64,000 bases of DNA from NCBI RefSeq assembly GCF_033115175.1, contig NC_084827.1, forward strand, positions 147,863,701 through 147,927,700, written 5' to 3'. Position 1 is the first letter of the stretch. Every line of letters starts with the position of its first letter. The notes beneath the pieces are model-generated. The model searched no databases, was not told where the DNA came from, and saw only the letters and a program-made list of their open reading frames with translations. Of this stretch, positions 22,282-33,170 are shown piece after piece. This DNA is from Lepus europaeus. Its lineage: Eukaryota; Chordata; Mammalia; Lagomorpha; Leporidae. The translations under genes and the position numbers were made by a program.

Positions 22282-23316
22282 ATTTTTATTTTTTTAATTA
22301 AAAAATTCCAGCTTTATTGGGGTATGGTTGTTAAATAAAAATAGTTGACAGTGTAAATGTGATGTTTTGATTTACACACACATTGTGAAATGATTACCAG
22401 AGTGAAGCTAATTAACATATCCATCATTGCACATAGTTCTTTTTTTGTTTGTGGTGAGAGCATTTCAGATCTATTCTCTTAGCAATGTTCAAGTGTTTTA
22501 TGTATAGTGTATTGTATATATAGTGTAATCTATAGTGTGTTATATATAGTGTATTATATGTATAGTGTATTATACATATTGTGTAACCTATGGTGTATTA
22601 TAAACTGCAGTTCCCATGCTATACAATAGAACTCCAGAATGTATTCCTCCTAACTGGAACTTTGTATCCTTCTGCCAATGTCTCCTCTTTTCCTCCCACT
22701 TCAGTAGGTCCCAGGACCCGCGGACCACCATTCCCCCTTCTGCTTCTCTATCCATTCACCCTTTATGGAAACCTAGACTGACTTCATATCTGGCTATTAC
22801 AAATACTGCTGCAATGAACATGATGGCACAGATACCTGTTTGATAGGTGATTCCATCTCCACTGGATGTAGTGGGAGTGCTGAGTCACCTGCTAGTTGCA
22901 TTTCTTGAGGACCCTCCGTACTGTTGTGATAATCTCTGAGCTAATTTACATTCCTTCCAACAGTGTGCAAGGTTTCTCTTTTCTCCACACCCTTGGAAAC
23001 ACTTGTTATCTTTTGTCTTCTTAATAACGACCATTATAACTGGTGTGAAGTAATATTTCATTGTGGTTTTAATTTGCATTCTCTTGATAATTAATGATCT
23101 TGGGATTTTTTTCCCCATGTATTTGTTGACCATTTGTGTATCTTCTCTTGAGAAACATTTACTCATGTCTGTTGCACATTTTTGAATCAGGCATTTTTCT
23201 TGTTACTGAGTTGTCCCTTATTCAGATGTGTGGTTCACAAATATTTTCTCCCATTCCATAGACTGCCTTTTTCACTCTGTTCCTTGTTTTCCTTGGTTTG
23301 TGGAAATTTTGAGTTG
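22282..23316 (-). mobile_element. L1 3' part (ORF2 C-terminus and 3' UTR)
   Basis: Antisense L1. The T-rich 3' end is at 22282-22300, and the plus strand then reads upstream through the 3' UTR into the ORF2 end. A typical anchor is 'aaatattttctcccattcc' at about 23240, complement of the common mammalian ORF2 'gggagaaaatatttgcaaa'. Stops and frameshifts throughout; not functional. It joins the inverted 5' part at about 23316. Confidence 0.85.
22497..22602. repeat. AT-rich 'tatagtgtatta' tandem expansion
   Basis: Imperfect units of about 17-20 bases built on TATAGTGTATTATA are repeated five or six times inside the L1 3' UTR. This looks like a local minisatellite-type expansion. Confidence 0.75.
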
Positions 23317-24460
23317 AAGGATACAAAATAAACATACAAAAAATCAGCAGCATTTCTGTGCTCTAACAATGAAATATATGAAAAAGAAATTTACAAATGG
23401 TTCCTAGTACCCAGGAATACATTTAAACAGGAAGGTGAAAGATCTGTGTACTGAATATTATAAGACATTGGTGAAAAAAGTAGAAATAAGTGGAAAAAAA
23501 GATGAAATAAGTGGAAATGTATCCTATATTCATTCATTGGGAAAATTAATGTTAAATATTCATACTACCCCAAACAATACATATATTTAATGCCATGCTT
23601 ATCAAAATTCCAGTAGCAGTTTACCTCCAAATAAAAAAAAGTCCTAAAGTTAATATGAAATCACAATGTATCCCAAGTAGCCAAAGCAATCTTGAACCTA
23701 AAAGGATTGGAAGCATTACAGTATCTGATTTCAAAATATATTATAAAACTATGGTAATCAAAACAATACGATACTCTATAGGTACAGACATACAGGCCAA
23801 TGGAACAGAATAGAGAGTCTAGAAATATGATTGTCCGATCTTTGACAAGAGCATCATGAATACAAAAATGGAAAAAGATGTCCTCAATAAATTATCCTGG
23901 GCAGCCAGATATTCATTTGAATAAGAGTAAAATTAGATCTTTATAGCAAACCACCTTCAGTGCCTCATTTAAGATATTGCTGAGGAAGCCCACATCCTGA
24001 ATTTTAGGGCCTGGTTTGTGTCTCAGATCTGCTTCAGTTCCAGCTTCCTGCTAATGTAACCCTGGGAGGCAGAAGGTGATGGTTCAAGTACATAGGTCCC
24101 TGATACACATGTGGGAGACCTGGATTGAGTTCCGGTTTCCTGGCTTCAATCTGGCTCTGCTCTGGCTTTTTTGGGATTCGGGAAGTGAACCAGTGGATAG
24201 AAGATCTCTCTGCCGGCCTATGTCTCTGTCAGTCTCTTCATTTCAAATAAATAAAAATTTTTAAAAAATGTATTTTAAAATTCAATTCAAAATCAATTAT
24301 AAAAAATGACATTTAAGACCTGTAAAAGATCTGTAAAAATTCTATGATACAAAAGGAAAAATCTTGACTTTTGGGCAATGATATTTTTTATATGACTCCA
24401 AAACGAGAGGCAATGAAGCAAACACAGGCAATTGGGATGGTATCAAATGTATCTTGTGAG
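23317..24460 (+). mobile_element. L1 ORF2 segment, inverted relative to its 3' part
   Basis: Sense-strand ORF2 sequence after the reverse-transcriptase core: 'ggatacaaaataaac', 'aatgccatgcttatcaaa', 'gatttcaaaatatattataaaac', 'caatggaacagaatagag'. An older SINE interrupts it at about 23956-24264. L1 resumes at 24265 ('ctatgatacaaaaggaaaaatc') and fades near 24460 at 'gggatggtatcaaa'. In L1 order this end lies almost exactly next to where the antisense 3' part begins. Confidence 0.8.
23956..24264 (+). mobile_element. Old C-repeat SINE nested in L1
   Basis: Contains 'gttccagcttcctgctaatg', 'gtgggagacctggattgag', 'gggaagtgaaccagtggat' and 'caaataaataaaaattt'. It belongs to the diverged older subfamily. 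L1 ORF2 sequence is continuous across it, so the SINE is younger than the L1. Confidence 0.87.
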
Positions 24461-25078
24461 TTTTGTCTGCTAAGATGCCTAACTTTACGTGGTACTCCAT
24501 GGACTGGAGATTCAACTTTGACAAGAGTTCTGGATTTTTCATCATCATTTTCACATGGAAAGTTTGGGGTGGAAATGGAAAAGTGCTAGGCTTTAAAGAT
24601 AGAAAACCAGGCATGTTTCATTCCTGTCTCTGCCTCTTATTGGCTCCGTGAACTTGGGCTTGTGACTAAACTTGTCTGAATCAATTTTCTCACATACAGT
24701 ATGAGAATAATGAACAGCACCTCCTCAGAGTCATTGTGAGGATTAAATCAAATAGAGAGAAACGAGGATCCAGAAAAGATCTGGAGCTGGGAATTAGCAA
24801 GACTGGCATATAAAGAACCTCCCAACTGTACCTACCCACCGAGAGAGGGACTTTGTCCTACCACACTGAAGATGCCAGTGGCTGGGAGATGTGACATGAT
24901 AGCCAATAATAATAATAATAATAATAATACATTCTGCCAATTAAACTCTGCTTTTTATCAATTACAAGACACACTCCAATATTAAATATGTTAAAATGGG
25001 GGAGAAAATCATCTTAAGGAAAAAAAATGTATCTTAACATCAATAAGTAATGATCCCTGCTCTCTTGACTTACCTGGG
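24461..25078. other. Intergenic, MIR-like piece and (AAT)n
   Basis: 'tgaacttgggcttgtgactaaac' to 'gtgaggattaaatc' at about 24640-24760 resembles MIR. A pure (AAT)n microsatellite lies at 24905-24929. Nothing else is recognised. Confidence 0.5.
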
Positions 25079-25178
25079 TGTTTGGGTAATGAACCAGTGG
25101 ATGGAAGGTCTCCCTGCCTGCCTATGTCTCTGTCAGTCTCTCTATTTCAAATACTTACAAATTTTAAAAATACATATT
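25079..25178 (+). mobile_element. C-repeat SINE 3' fragment
   Basis: Only the last part remains: 'gtttgggtaatgaaccagtggatgg', a CT-rich stretch, and 'tttcaaatacttacaaattt'. It resembles the older copy at 24180-24264. Confidence 0.75.
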
Positions 25179-26779
25179 TATATTAGAGACTTAAGAGTCT
25201 CTAAGGGAAAGTGACAGCAGTGGTTTCCACACTCGGCTGGGAGGGGGACGGTGGGAGTGGGAGCTGCCAGGGAGCGCAGTGGAAGCTAGTGTGTGGTGCA
25301 GGTGGAAGGCTCTGGGGGATTCTGCGATGGGATTTATTTAAAAGGAAGGAGATGTCTGAATGTGCAATGCCCCTGAGGGTAGGAGGGCTGTGCTGATTTC
25401 AAGGATAGCAACGTTGTGGATGTTTCTTGAACTCACCCTGATCCAGGCACGTCAGAGCAACATGGGCATCCTTAGGAGGAAACTATACAGGGACAGAAAA
25501 GGGGCACACTGCCACCCACTCTGGGGCAGGGACCTGGCTAGGGAGCCTCTAGTCATGGAAACACAGCGTGGAGGGTGCTGTGCCCCATCTCCCTTCTCGC
25601 TAGACTGCAGACGGTGGGGACTGGTGGGGAAGGAAAGCAAAGATGCTTCAGCCGCTCCAAATCCCTCTGGCCACCAGCAGTGGCGGGCGGGAGCGTGATG
25701 CTGACGGACGGCTGGCATGGCAGAGGCAAGGGCACCGGGGCGGGGGGGGGGAGAGCCTCAGCCAGATGGGTCTGCAGGCGGCAGTGACTGGCAGCCTGCA
25801 GCCGCAGAGGGCCAGGGCTGCAGAGCTGCCGCCTGAGCACATAGCAGACACCCCTGCCCTCTCCCCCTCCCTCCCCATGCCTGCAAGACAAGGAGACCTT
25901 GAAAGTGGCTGGGAATCCTACACATGCCGGTGGGGCTGAGGAACTAGAGAGCTGGGAGCACTCAGGTTAATGGGATCTGATTTGTATTCACAAGTTGCTA
26001 AGGCTTGGGGGCCTGTGCCTAACCTTTTATACACACATTTCAGAGTAAATACTAAATAACCGTTAGTTTCCTTTCTTTCCTTCCGTTCTCTAGAAGGCTT
26101 GCATTTGGGAACTTTACCCGAATGCAGCAGTAAGATGCCAGACCCAGTTCATCTATCATCATTTTTTTTTATAAACTTTACTAAGCAAAGGTACAGTCAT
26201 TGAAGGGTTAAACAAAAATTCCCCAAGGTGTCAACACAAACAAAAATGCTTTCATCTCATCTCTGTTTTAAGCCAACACAAATCCAAACGGATGAGGTAC
26301 CAGAATGCTTACCAGGCTCACCCCATCTCCCGGCTGTTGCACCTGCTTTCTCCCCTGCTGGGGGAAGACTATTCCAGGTAGTGTCTACATCTGGCTCTTG
26401 GGAGGGTCTTTGTTCAAGGGTCGAATTCTTAAGGAGAGCTCCCTGATTGCCCCAGTTAAAATTCCTCCTGTGCTTTCTGTGTCTCTTCCTCTTTACTGCC
26501 CCATCACAGCCATCCCTGCAGATGAAGGTTTTCCTGATAATTTGCTGTCTGCCTCCCTTATAGGAGGATGGAAGGCTTTTCTCAGTGCTATTCTCTCCCG
26601 CATCTTCGAGCCTGCAGGAGAGCCTGGTGTGTAATAGGCCTTCAAATATTTGCATGAATGTTATTAAAATGTCACACCTTTTATTAATATTTCTGCTAGA
26701 CAATGTTGCTTGGATTGAAAGCAATATTTTGTTTTTGGGTGTGTGTTTTCTTAATGTGTATCAGAATCCTCTCTTGCTA
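25179..26779. other. GC-rich then mixed intergenic sequence
   Basis: 25200-25960 is GC-rich with a G10 run near 25742. The overlapping frames of 70-112 codons there lack domains and occur on both strands. 26100-26640 shows no repeat; the minus frame at 26257-26724 (155 codons) has no recognisable motif. No exon is called. Confidence 0.4.
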
Positions 26780-26791
26780 CATTTAATTCTT

Positions 26792-26911
26792 TTTTTTTAA
26801 AGATTTTTATTTATTTATTTGACAGGCAGAGTTACAGACAGTGAGAGAGAGAGACAGAGAGAAAGGTCTTCCTTCTGTTGGTTCACCCCCCAAATGGCCG
26901 CAACGGCCAGT
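26792..26911 (-). mobile_element. Strongly 5'-truncated C-repeat SINE
   Basis: Only the tail and about 90 bases of the 3' part are present. A perfect 12-bp duplication CATTTAATTCTT at 26780-26791 and 26912-26923 shows a complete short insertion event. Confidence 0.95.
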
Positions 26912-26923
26912 CATTTAATTCTT

Positions 26924-28380
26924 GATAAAGGGGAAAAGGATGCACAAGGGAGGAAGAGAAATGCCTTGAGGAAAAACCAATTAAGGCGTACAGAGCCAGT
27001 GTGGCATCGGAACCAAAGGCAGATAATTCAGTCCTGGAAGGCTCAAACCTCCATCTAAAGTGATAATACAACAATAACAATAATAATAGTAATAGTGGTG
27101 GCTGTTAGATGGTACCACCTGCCATTTAGGGTTTCATTTTCCAGACGTGTAATTAGTATCATAGAATTAATTGTCTATCAGGAGCTTACAATTCCTGTGA
27201 CCTTATTGGGGTAGGGGGTGGAGAAGCGCGGAGAAACTGACATGAGCATACATAATAACAGGAAATAGGCGTAGCAAAAGGAAAAGAAGGAGGAGAGAGG
27301 AGGAACGAGGAAGGGAGTAGGCCAACATCGCTGGCTGCCTTCCCTCTGGCTTCTGGTGTCTGTTCCAGTATCACGTGGAGCTCAGGTGGGGTTCTTTTCC
27401 TGCAATATGTCAAATATTTAAAAATCACCTGTGACATCTCCCTAAGGAGCTAGTGATGAATAAACTATTTTTAAAAATGCATGTTTTCCTATGATGTTTT
27501 TAAATTGTGAGACTCCCAGCTCAACCACAGCTGACTACCTGGGATAAAGGAGTTACCAGAATCCTGCACTCGCTAGCGGCCTCCACTGTGAGTGGGAATG
27601 CGAGCAGCCCTTTGGAGGGGCGTGGGTTTGGGAACTCGACCTCCTTGGTCTGTGAACCCCATGAGCTCACAGCCACCCTGACGTCCTTTCTTCTTCCCAG
27701 CACGTTGAACAAAGCCAAACATATCCATTTGGAGAAATGGACCAGGAATTTATGCACAACGACTGAAATGCCACCTTGTCTGCTGTCAATGCAAAATACA
27801 AGCATGGTCAGGGTCGGCATTGGGAGCTGAGAAGCCACAGTGATGAGCTAAAGAGCCAAGAGAGAAAGAGAAGTCTCCTAACTTCTGTTTATGAGGAGCG
27901 TATCCCCAGGAGGAACAGGGTGGCACGGATTAGTGCCACAGCTCTCCTTGCAGATGGAGAAATTACGCCAGAAGGGAGAGTTGCGCAGGTGGAGCAGAGA
28001 TTTTAATAATTACTGCTGACAGCAGCCGTGCTTTTAATACCATAGCAACAATCAACTCCTGGTTTATTCCGAGTTGATAAAATTATCCAGACCACAAAGA
28101 TATTATTAAAAACAAAACAAAACAGAAATGTCTATTCCATGGCCTGAAGGCAGTGCTTCTGAAATCTTACTGTGGTTTAGAGTCAGCAGGGGCTGCGAGC
28201 CACACATGCAGATTCCACAGACTGAACCTCCGAGATCCTAGAGCACCGTGAGGGAAGGCGAAATTCCAGGAATCCGTGTTGTTAACAAGCTCCCTTTGAG
28301 AGTCACAGGCAGGCAGCTCATGACCTGCACTTTGAGAAACAAGGCATTAGATTATGCCTGCAAGCTGTTGGAGCTCCCAC
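26924..28380. other. Unannotated intergenic stretch
   Basis: AAT/AAC-rich microsatellite-like sequence lies at 27063-27094. 27500-28090 is repeat-free. It holds TACCATAGCAACA at 28039-28051, an RFX-like half palindrome similar to 18210. No gene evidence; the 105-107 codon frames overlap on opposite strands. Confidence 0.4.
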
Positions 28381-29035
28381 TTTTTTTTTTTTAATTTGTT
28401 TATTTATTTGAAAGGCAGAGTTATAGAGGCAGAGGCAGAGAGAGAGAGAGGTCTTCCATCCACTGGTTTTCTCCCCATATTGCCACAAGAGCCAGAGCTG
28501 GGACACTCTGAAGCCAGGAGCCAGGCGCTTCTTCCAGATTTCCCACATGGGTGCAGGGGCTCAAGGACTTGGGCCATCTTCTACTGCTTTCCCAGGCCAT
28601 AGCAGAGAGTCGGATCAGAAGCTGAACAGTGGGGCTGGCACTGTGGTGTAGCAGGTAAAGCTGCTGCATGCCGCACCGGCATCCTATATGGGCTGTTCCA
28701 CTTCCGATCCAGCTCTCTGCTACGACCTGGGAAAGCAGTAGAAGATGGCCCAAGTCCTTGGGCCCCTGCACCCATGTGGGAGACCTGGAGGAAGCTCCAA
28801 ATTCTTGGCTTCAGATCAGTGCAGCTCTGGCTGTTGCAGCCATCTGGGGAGTGAACCAACAGATAGAAGACCTCTCTCTCCCCCTCCATGCCTCTCTCTC
28901 TCTCTCTCTTTATCTCTGTAACTCTGCCTTTCAAATAAATAAATCTTAGAAAAAAATAGCAGAGCAGCTGGGACTCGAACTGGCACCCAAATGGGATGCC
29001 AGCACAGCAGGCTGCAGCTTTGGTCTCCCCACCCC
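28381..29035 (-). mobile_element. C-repeat SINE split by a second SINE
   Basis: The reverse-orientation outer element occupies 28381-28629 (tail, GA-rich part, core) and 28965-29035 (box B region and head). At the break the outer consensus '...gatcagaagtggagcagctgggactcg' is interrupted by a plus-strand SINE. The outer element is therefore the older insertion. Confidence 0.9.
28630..28960 (+). mobile_element. C-repeat SINE nested in a SINE
   Basis: Starts GGGGCTGGCACTGTGG at 28630 and ends in 'caaataaataaatcttag' plus A-run near 28957. Relative to its siblings it lacks about 20 bases around box B: 'cctatatgggctgttcc' joins directly. Loss of box B would disable polymerase III transcription of this copy. 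Flanks AAGCTGAACAG and TAGCAGAGCAG look like a decayed duplication. Confidence 0.9.
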
Positions 29036-29630
29036 TAAATCCCAAAATCAGCACCAGGGACCGATTGTAGATCTGCCCTAATAGAGAAGCCACCAACATC
29101 ACAGAGCCACTGAGCATCAGAAGTGTGGCTAGTCTAAACTGAGTCCTGTTCAAAGTGTAAAATATGCTGGGTTTTAAAAAAAGGTATATATGTTAAAAAA
29201 ACAGTGTAAAATAAGTTATTTAAAATGTTTATATTGGTCATACATTGAAAGGAGAATATTTTGACTGTACTGTGCTGTAAAATATGCATGACCAGAGTTA
29301 ATTTTCCCCGTTTTTTTAATAGATATTTTTGACACAGATATTAGATTTGAAATTGCTTAAGTGAGTCACATTATGTTTTTAGAACGCCCTAGTCCCACGG
29401 GTTTCAGACTGCACAATAGGTCTTAGAAAGTTTGCAGACAAGTAGTATTTCCAGTGTGATCTTGTTCACCTTTTCTACACCCTTATCCGTAGCTGAGACT
29501 GGCCCAGTCTGTGGAGTGTGGTTGAAACAGGTAGCCTTCCAGCACAACCAAACCCAAAGAGTTGTGGTTTCACCTACAAAATGTCATCTCACACCTTGGG
29601 ATGTGTTCTAGTAACACCCATGTCAAAAAC
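29036..29630. other. Unannotated AT-rich stretch
   Basis: No repeat or gene recognised. Confidence 0.45.
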
Positions 29631-29644
29631 AGCTTAATGCATGT

Positions 29645-29932
29645 GTTTTTTTGTTTTTGTTTTTTGTTTTTTGTTTTTTTTTTTTTTGAGATGCAGAGTG
29701 GACAGTGAGAGAGAGATAGAGAGAGAAAGGTCTTCCTTTTTGCCGTTGGTTCACCCTCCAATGGCCGCCGTGGTAGGCGCGCTGCTGCCGGCACACCGCG
29801 CTGATCCGATGGCAGGAGCCAGGTGCTTCTCCTGGTCTCCCATGCGGGTGCAGGGCCCAAGCACTTGGGCCATCCTCCACTGCACTCCCTGGCCCACAGC
29901 AGAGAGCTGGCCTGGAAGAGGGGCAACCAGGT
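29645..29932 (-). mobile_element. 5'-truncated C-repeat SINE, young subfamily
   Basis: A long T/G-rich tail (29645-29690) is followed by the young-type 3' part with 'cgccgtggtaggcgcgctg'; the head is missing. AGCTTAATGCATGT is repeated exactly at 29631-29644 and 29933-29946, so the truncation is original. Confidence 0.95.
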
Positions 29933-30185
29933 AGCTTAATGCATGTTTTTAGCTCTGGCTTCTATTGAAAAAAATCTGAAGATTGGGCAATGCCAGGCAC
30001 ACCATCTCAGATGAAGAAATCCTGAGGGCTCCAGGGTGAGGTAACTGCTTTGCTAGAAGCTCTTTCACAGGACACTCAAGCACGGGCGAAATATTTCAAC
30101 TCTTTCGTATAAACAGCGTCACTCCCTACAGATCTATCCATCCTGCTGTCATTGTTCTGTTTGTTTTCATCAAAGTGTATCTGTC

Positions 30186-30524
30186 GGGACTGGTACTGTG
30201 GCGTAGTGGGTGGCGTAGTGGGTAAAGCCACCGCCTGCAGTGCTGGCATCCCATGTGGGCGGCAGTTCAAGTCCAGGCTGCTCTAGTTCCTATCCAGCTC
30301 TGCTATGGCCTAGGAGAGTATCAGAAGGTGGACCAAGTCCTTGGGTCCCTGTATTCGCGTGGAGACCAAAAGGAGGCTGCTGGCTCCTGGTTTTGGATCA
30401 ATGTAGCTCCAACTGTTGCAGCCAACTGGGGAGTGAACCAGTAGATGGAAGACCTCTCTCTCTGCCTCTCCTTCTCTCTCTGTGTAACTCTGACTTTCAA
30501 ATAAATAAAAAAATTTTTTTTCAA
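30186..30524 (+). mobile_element. C-repeat SINE with duplicated box A region
   Basis: The head contains GTGGCGTAGTGG twice in tandem (30198-30223), covering the polymerase III box A region, before the usual body. The flanking duplication is AAAGTGTATCTGTC (30172-30185) and AAAGTGTATTTGTC (30525-30538), one mismatch. Confidence 0.94.
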
Positions 30525-30538
30525 AAAGTGTATTTGTC

Positions 30539-31098
30539 ATGGCAGAGTAATAAAACATAGGTTATCTTGTGCTTCGCTGGTTTGATTTATAATATTAAAC
30601 ATCTAGAGGTATGATAAGTGAACTTCTATTTCTGTTGGTGATGCAGACCCAGTGAAAATTAGGAGCAGGTCTAGTACTGTGTGCCTAAATGAAGATAAAT
30701 GAATACTAGGTGACTGACTACTCTGAAATAGGAAAAAGGAAGAGTATTAAAGCATAATATTTAAGAATTTTCACTGTTCTTAAACCTCTTGGTTAGGTCT
30801 CAGTCTCTAAAGTCAGGGGCTGCCCTGAGGGACTGGGCGAGTACAGCTGGCTTGTTACAGGATCACAGGTAATGGCTAATTCATAATACAAAAGGCATGT
30901 GACCAAATATTCCATGTCCAACTTCTCCAGATTGGATTTCATTGCCAGTCCTATGGAATCCTGCCTGCCACCCCGAGAAGTAAGTTGTGTATCTGAGTAG
31001 TGTTCTTTCCTATTCCCTATTCATGAAACTAGGAAGTCTCTAACCCTACAAATCCAAGAGAATGTCACAACTGATTTTCTGTTTTTAATCTTCATCTT
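30539..31098. other. Unannotated intergenic stretch
   Basis: Nothing recognisable. Confidence 0.45.
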
Positions 31099-31114
31099 AA
31101 AAATTGCAATTGGA

Positions 31115-31449
31115 TGGGGCTGGTGCTGTGGTGCAGTGGGTAAAGCTACCGCCTGCAGTGCCAACATTCCATATGGGCACTGGTTTGAGTCCTGGCTGCT
31201 CCACTTCTGATCCAGCTCTCTGCTATGGCCTGAGTATGCAGTAGAAGATGGCCCAAGTCCTTGGGCCCCTGCACCCATGTGGGAGACCCAGAAGAAGCTC
31301 CTTGCTCCTGGCTTTGGATCAGTGCAGCTCTGGCCATTCTGGCCAATTGGGGAATGAACCAGCGGATGGAAGACCTTTCTCTCTCTCTCTCTGCCTCTCC
31401 TTCTCTCTCTGTGTAACTCTGACTTTCAAATAAATAAACAAATCTTTAA
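31115..31449 (+). mobile_element. C-repeat SINE, full length
   Basis: GGGGCTGGTGCTGTGG head, full body, 'caaataaataaacaaatc' tail. AAAAATTGCAATTGGA before and AAAAATTGCAATAGGA after form a 16-bp duplication with one mismatch. Confidence 0.94.
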
Positions 31450-31465
31450 AAAAATTGCAATAGGA

Positions 31466-31915
31466 ATCTCCTTCTAACCAATAGACAGTTAGCAAAGATA
31501 CAATGGGTGAATACTTTGTGTTGAATGTTCTAGTAGGCCCTGTGTAAAGGAATGGGAAATAAAGAATATGACAAAGTAGGAGTGGTGAGTATTTACTACT
31601 TGGCAGGATATTATCATTCTCGTTCAAAGGGAAAGGTTATGGTTTCAAACCATGTAGTGGCATAGTGCCCTATACAATGAAATTAGCCTTGTCACTATGT
31701 AAAAGCCAGAGTACAGGAGGTAGGACTTCCATGCAGACAGAGCTATGGAGGGGATTGGCATGTTGTTTAGAGACTGTACCTGCACTGAAAAGAAAAGAAA
31801 GCTGAAAAGACTGAATCTGAGGCTAGAAAGAGGCCTTCAGAGCGTAGACAAGGTTGATGTTTGCTGATTTGCTAATAGGGAGCCCTTACAACTTCCCAGG
31901 CTGATGGAGAAATAA
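31466..31915. other. Unannotated intergenic stretch
   Basis: Nothing recognisable. Confidence 0.4.
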
Positions 31916-32036
31916 GGAGGTCTTCAGAAAGTTCATGGAAAATTGCATTAGGAAAGAAACTGTACATGAATTTAAAATTTTTTTTCTACCAAAACAAACT
32001 TCTCTTTTAATTTTCCACAGACTTTTTGAAGTCCCA
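31916..32036 (+). mobile_element. Hairpin MITE-like element (mariner-type candidate)
   Basis: The left arm (GGTCTTCAGAAAGTTCATGG, about 31919-31938) is the near-complement of the right arm, GGGACTTCAAAAAGTCTGTGG read on minus (32014-32034). They enclose about 75 bases of A/T-rich sequence. Short internally palindromic elements of this kind are typical of deletion derivatives of Tc1/mariner transposons. A second relative lies at about 41296-41380. Confidence 0.5.
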
Positions 32037-32294
32037 TTGCATATGTATGGACAGAAGGAGAGGCTATATGTATTTTACAACTATTTTGGGCGTTATGTGT
32101 GAGACACTTTTTGGTAGAAAGCAATTGCAGTAAATCCAGTATATGGTGGTGAAAATCTGGACCAGAGTGACAGCTGAGGAAATAGATTCCTATGGAAATA
32201 ACCCACTTGACAGATACCGTGGGCCCAGAGACTTTAGAAGTGAGGATGAGGAGGAGTGGGGTCACTTCTTTGTTTGGAAGAAGACTGAATTCAT
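32037..32294. other. Unannotated short stretch
   Basis: Nothing recognisable. Confidence 0.4.
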
Positions 32295-33170
32295 AAGTTA
32301 GAATAAATAAGTTTTATTGATAGGTCATTCTCATGCAACATATTTCATCATTTTACAATATAGAATACGGTGGTTTTTAGTATAGTGGCAAGGTCATGGA
32401 ACCATCACCACTATCTAATTCCAGGACGTTTTCTTCATGTTGTAAAGAAATCCCATGTCTGTTAGCAGTCACTCCCTTTCCCCTGCCCTGGCAACCCCTG
32501 GCAACCACTAATCTACTTTCTGTCTCTATAGATTTGCCTATTCTGGATATTTCATAAAAATGGAAATCTTATAATAGGTAGCCTTTTGTGTCTGCCTCCT
32601 TTCATTTAGCATAATGATTTCAAAGCTCATCCATGATGTGGCATGGATCAGTACTTCATAACTTCTTAGGGATGAATAATATCTCATTGTATGAATATAG
32701 CTCATTTTTTTTTCTAGCCATCAGTTGACAGAAATTAGGGTTGCTCCCATTTTTCAGCCATTGTAGGTAAAGCTGCTATGAACATTTGTGGGCAAGTTTT
32801 TGCATGCACATGTGTTTCCATTCCCTTGAGTATACAAGTGTACCTGGGTGTGAAATTGCGGGGCTGTGTGGTATCTCCCTGCTTAACCATCTGAGGAAGT
32901 GCCAAGGTGTTTTCCAAAGCAGCTACACCGTTTTACACCCTCACCAGAAATGTCTGAAGGCTCCAGTCAGCCCACATTCTCACTAAGACTTGTTTTCTTA
33001 TATTTGGTGGTATATCAATCGGAATGGGTAAATGGGGTACCTCATTGTTGTTTTGAGTTGCATGTCCTTCATGACTAATGATGTTGATCGTCTTTATGTG
33101 CTTATTGGACATTGGGATGTACTCTCTGGAGAAATGCCTGTTCAAATCCTTTGCACATAATAAGATTTTT
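32295..33170 (-). mobile_element. Old L1 3' end (ORF2 end and 3' UTR)
   Basis: Antisense L1 of an old mammalian type. 'caaccactaatctactttctgtctctatagatttgcc', 'atttcatttagcataatg'-like sequence and 'tctcattgtatgaatatagc' belong to the 3' UTR. It reaches into the ORF2 C-terminus by about 32900-33150. Many stops; inactive. Confidence 0.82.

Noticed and set aside
22885..23166. 93-codon minus-strand frame
   Set aside because: A surviving piece of L1 ORF2 C-terminus inside the decayed element, not a host gene.
28581..29153. 190-codon minus-strand frame
   Set aside because: It runs through the nested SINE pair. The protein is translated C-repeat sequence.
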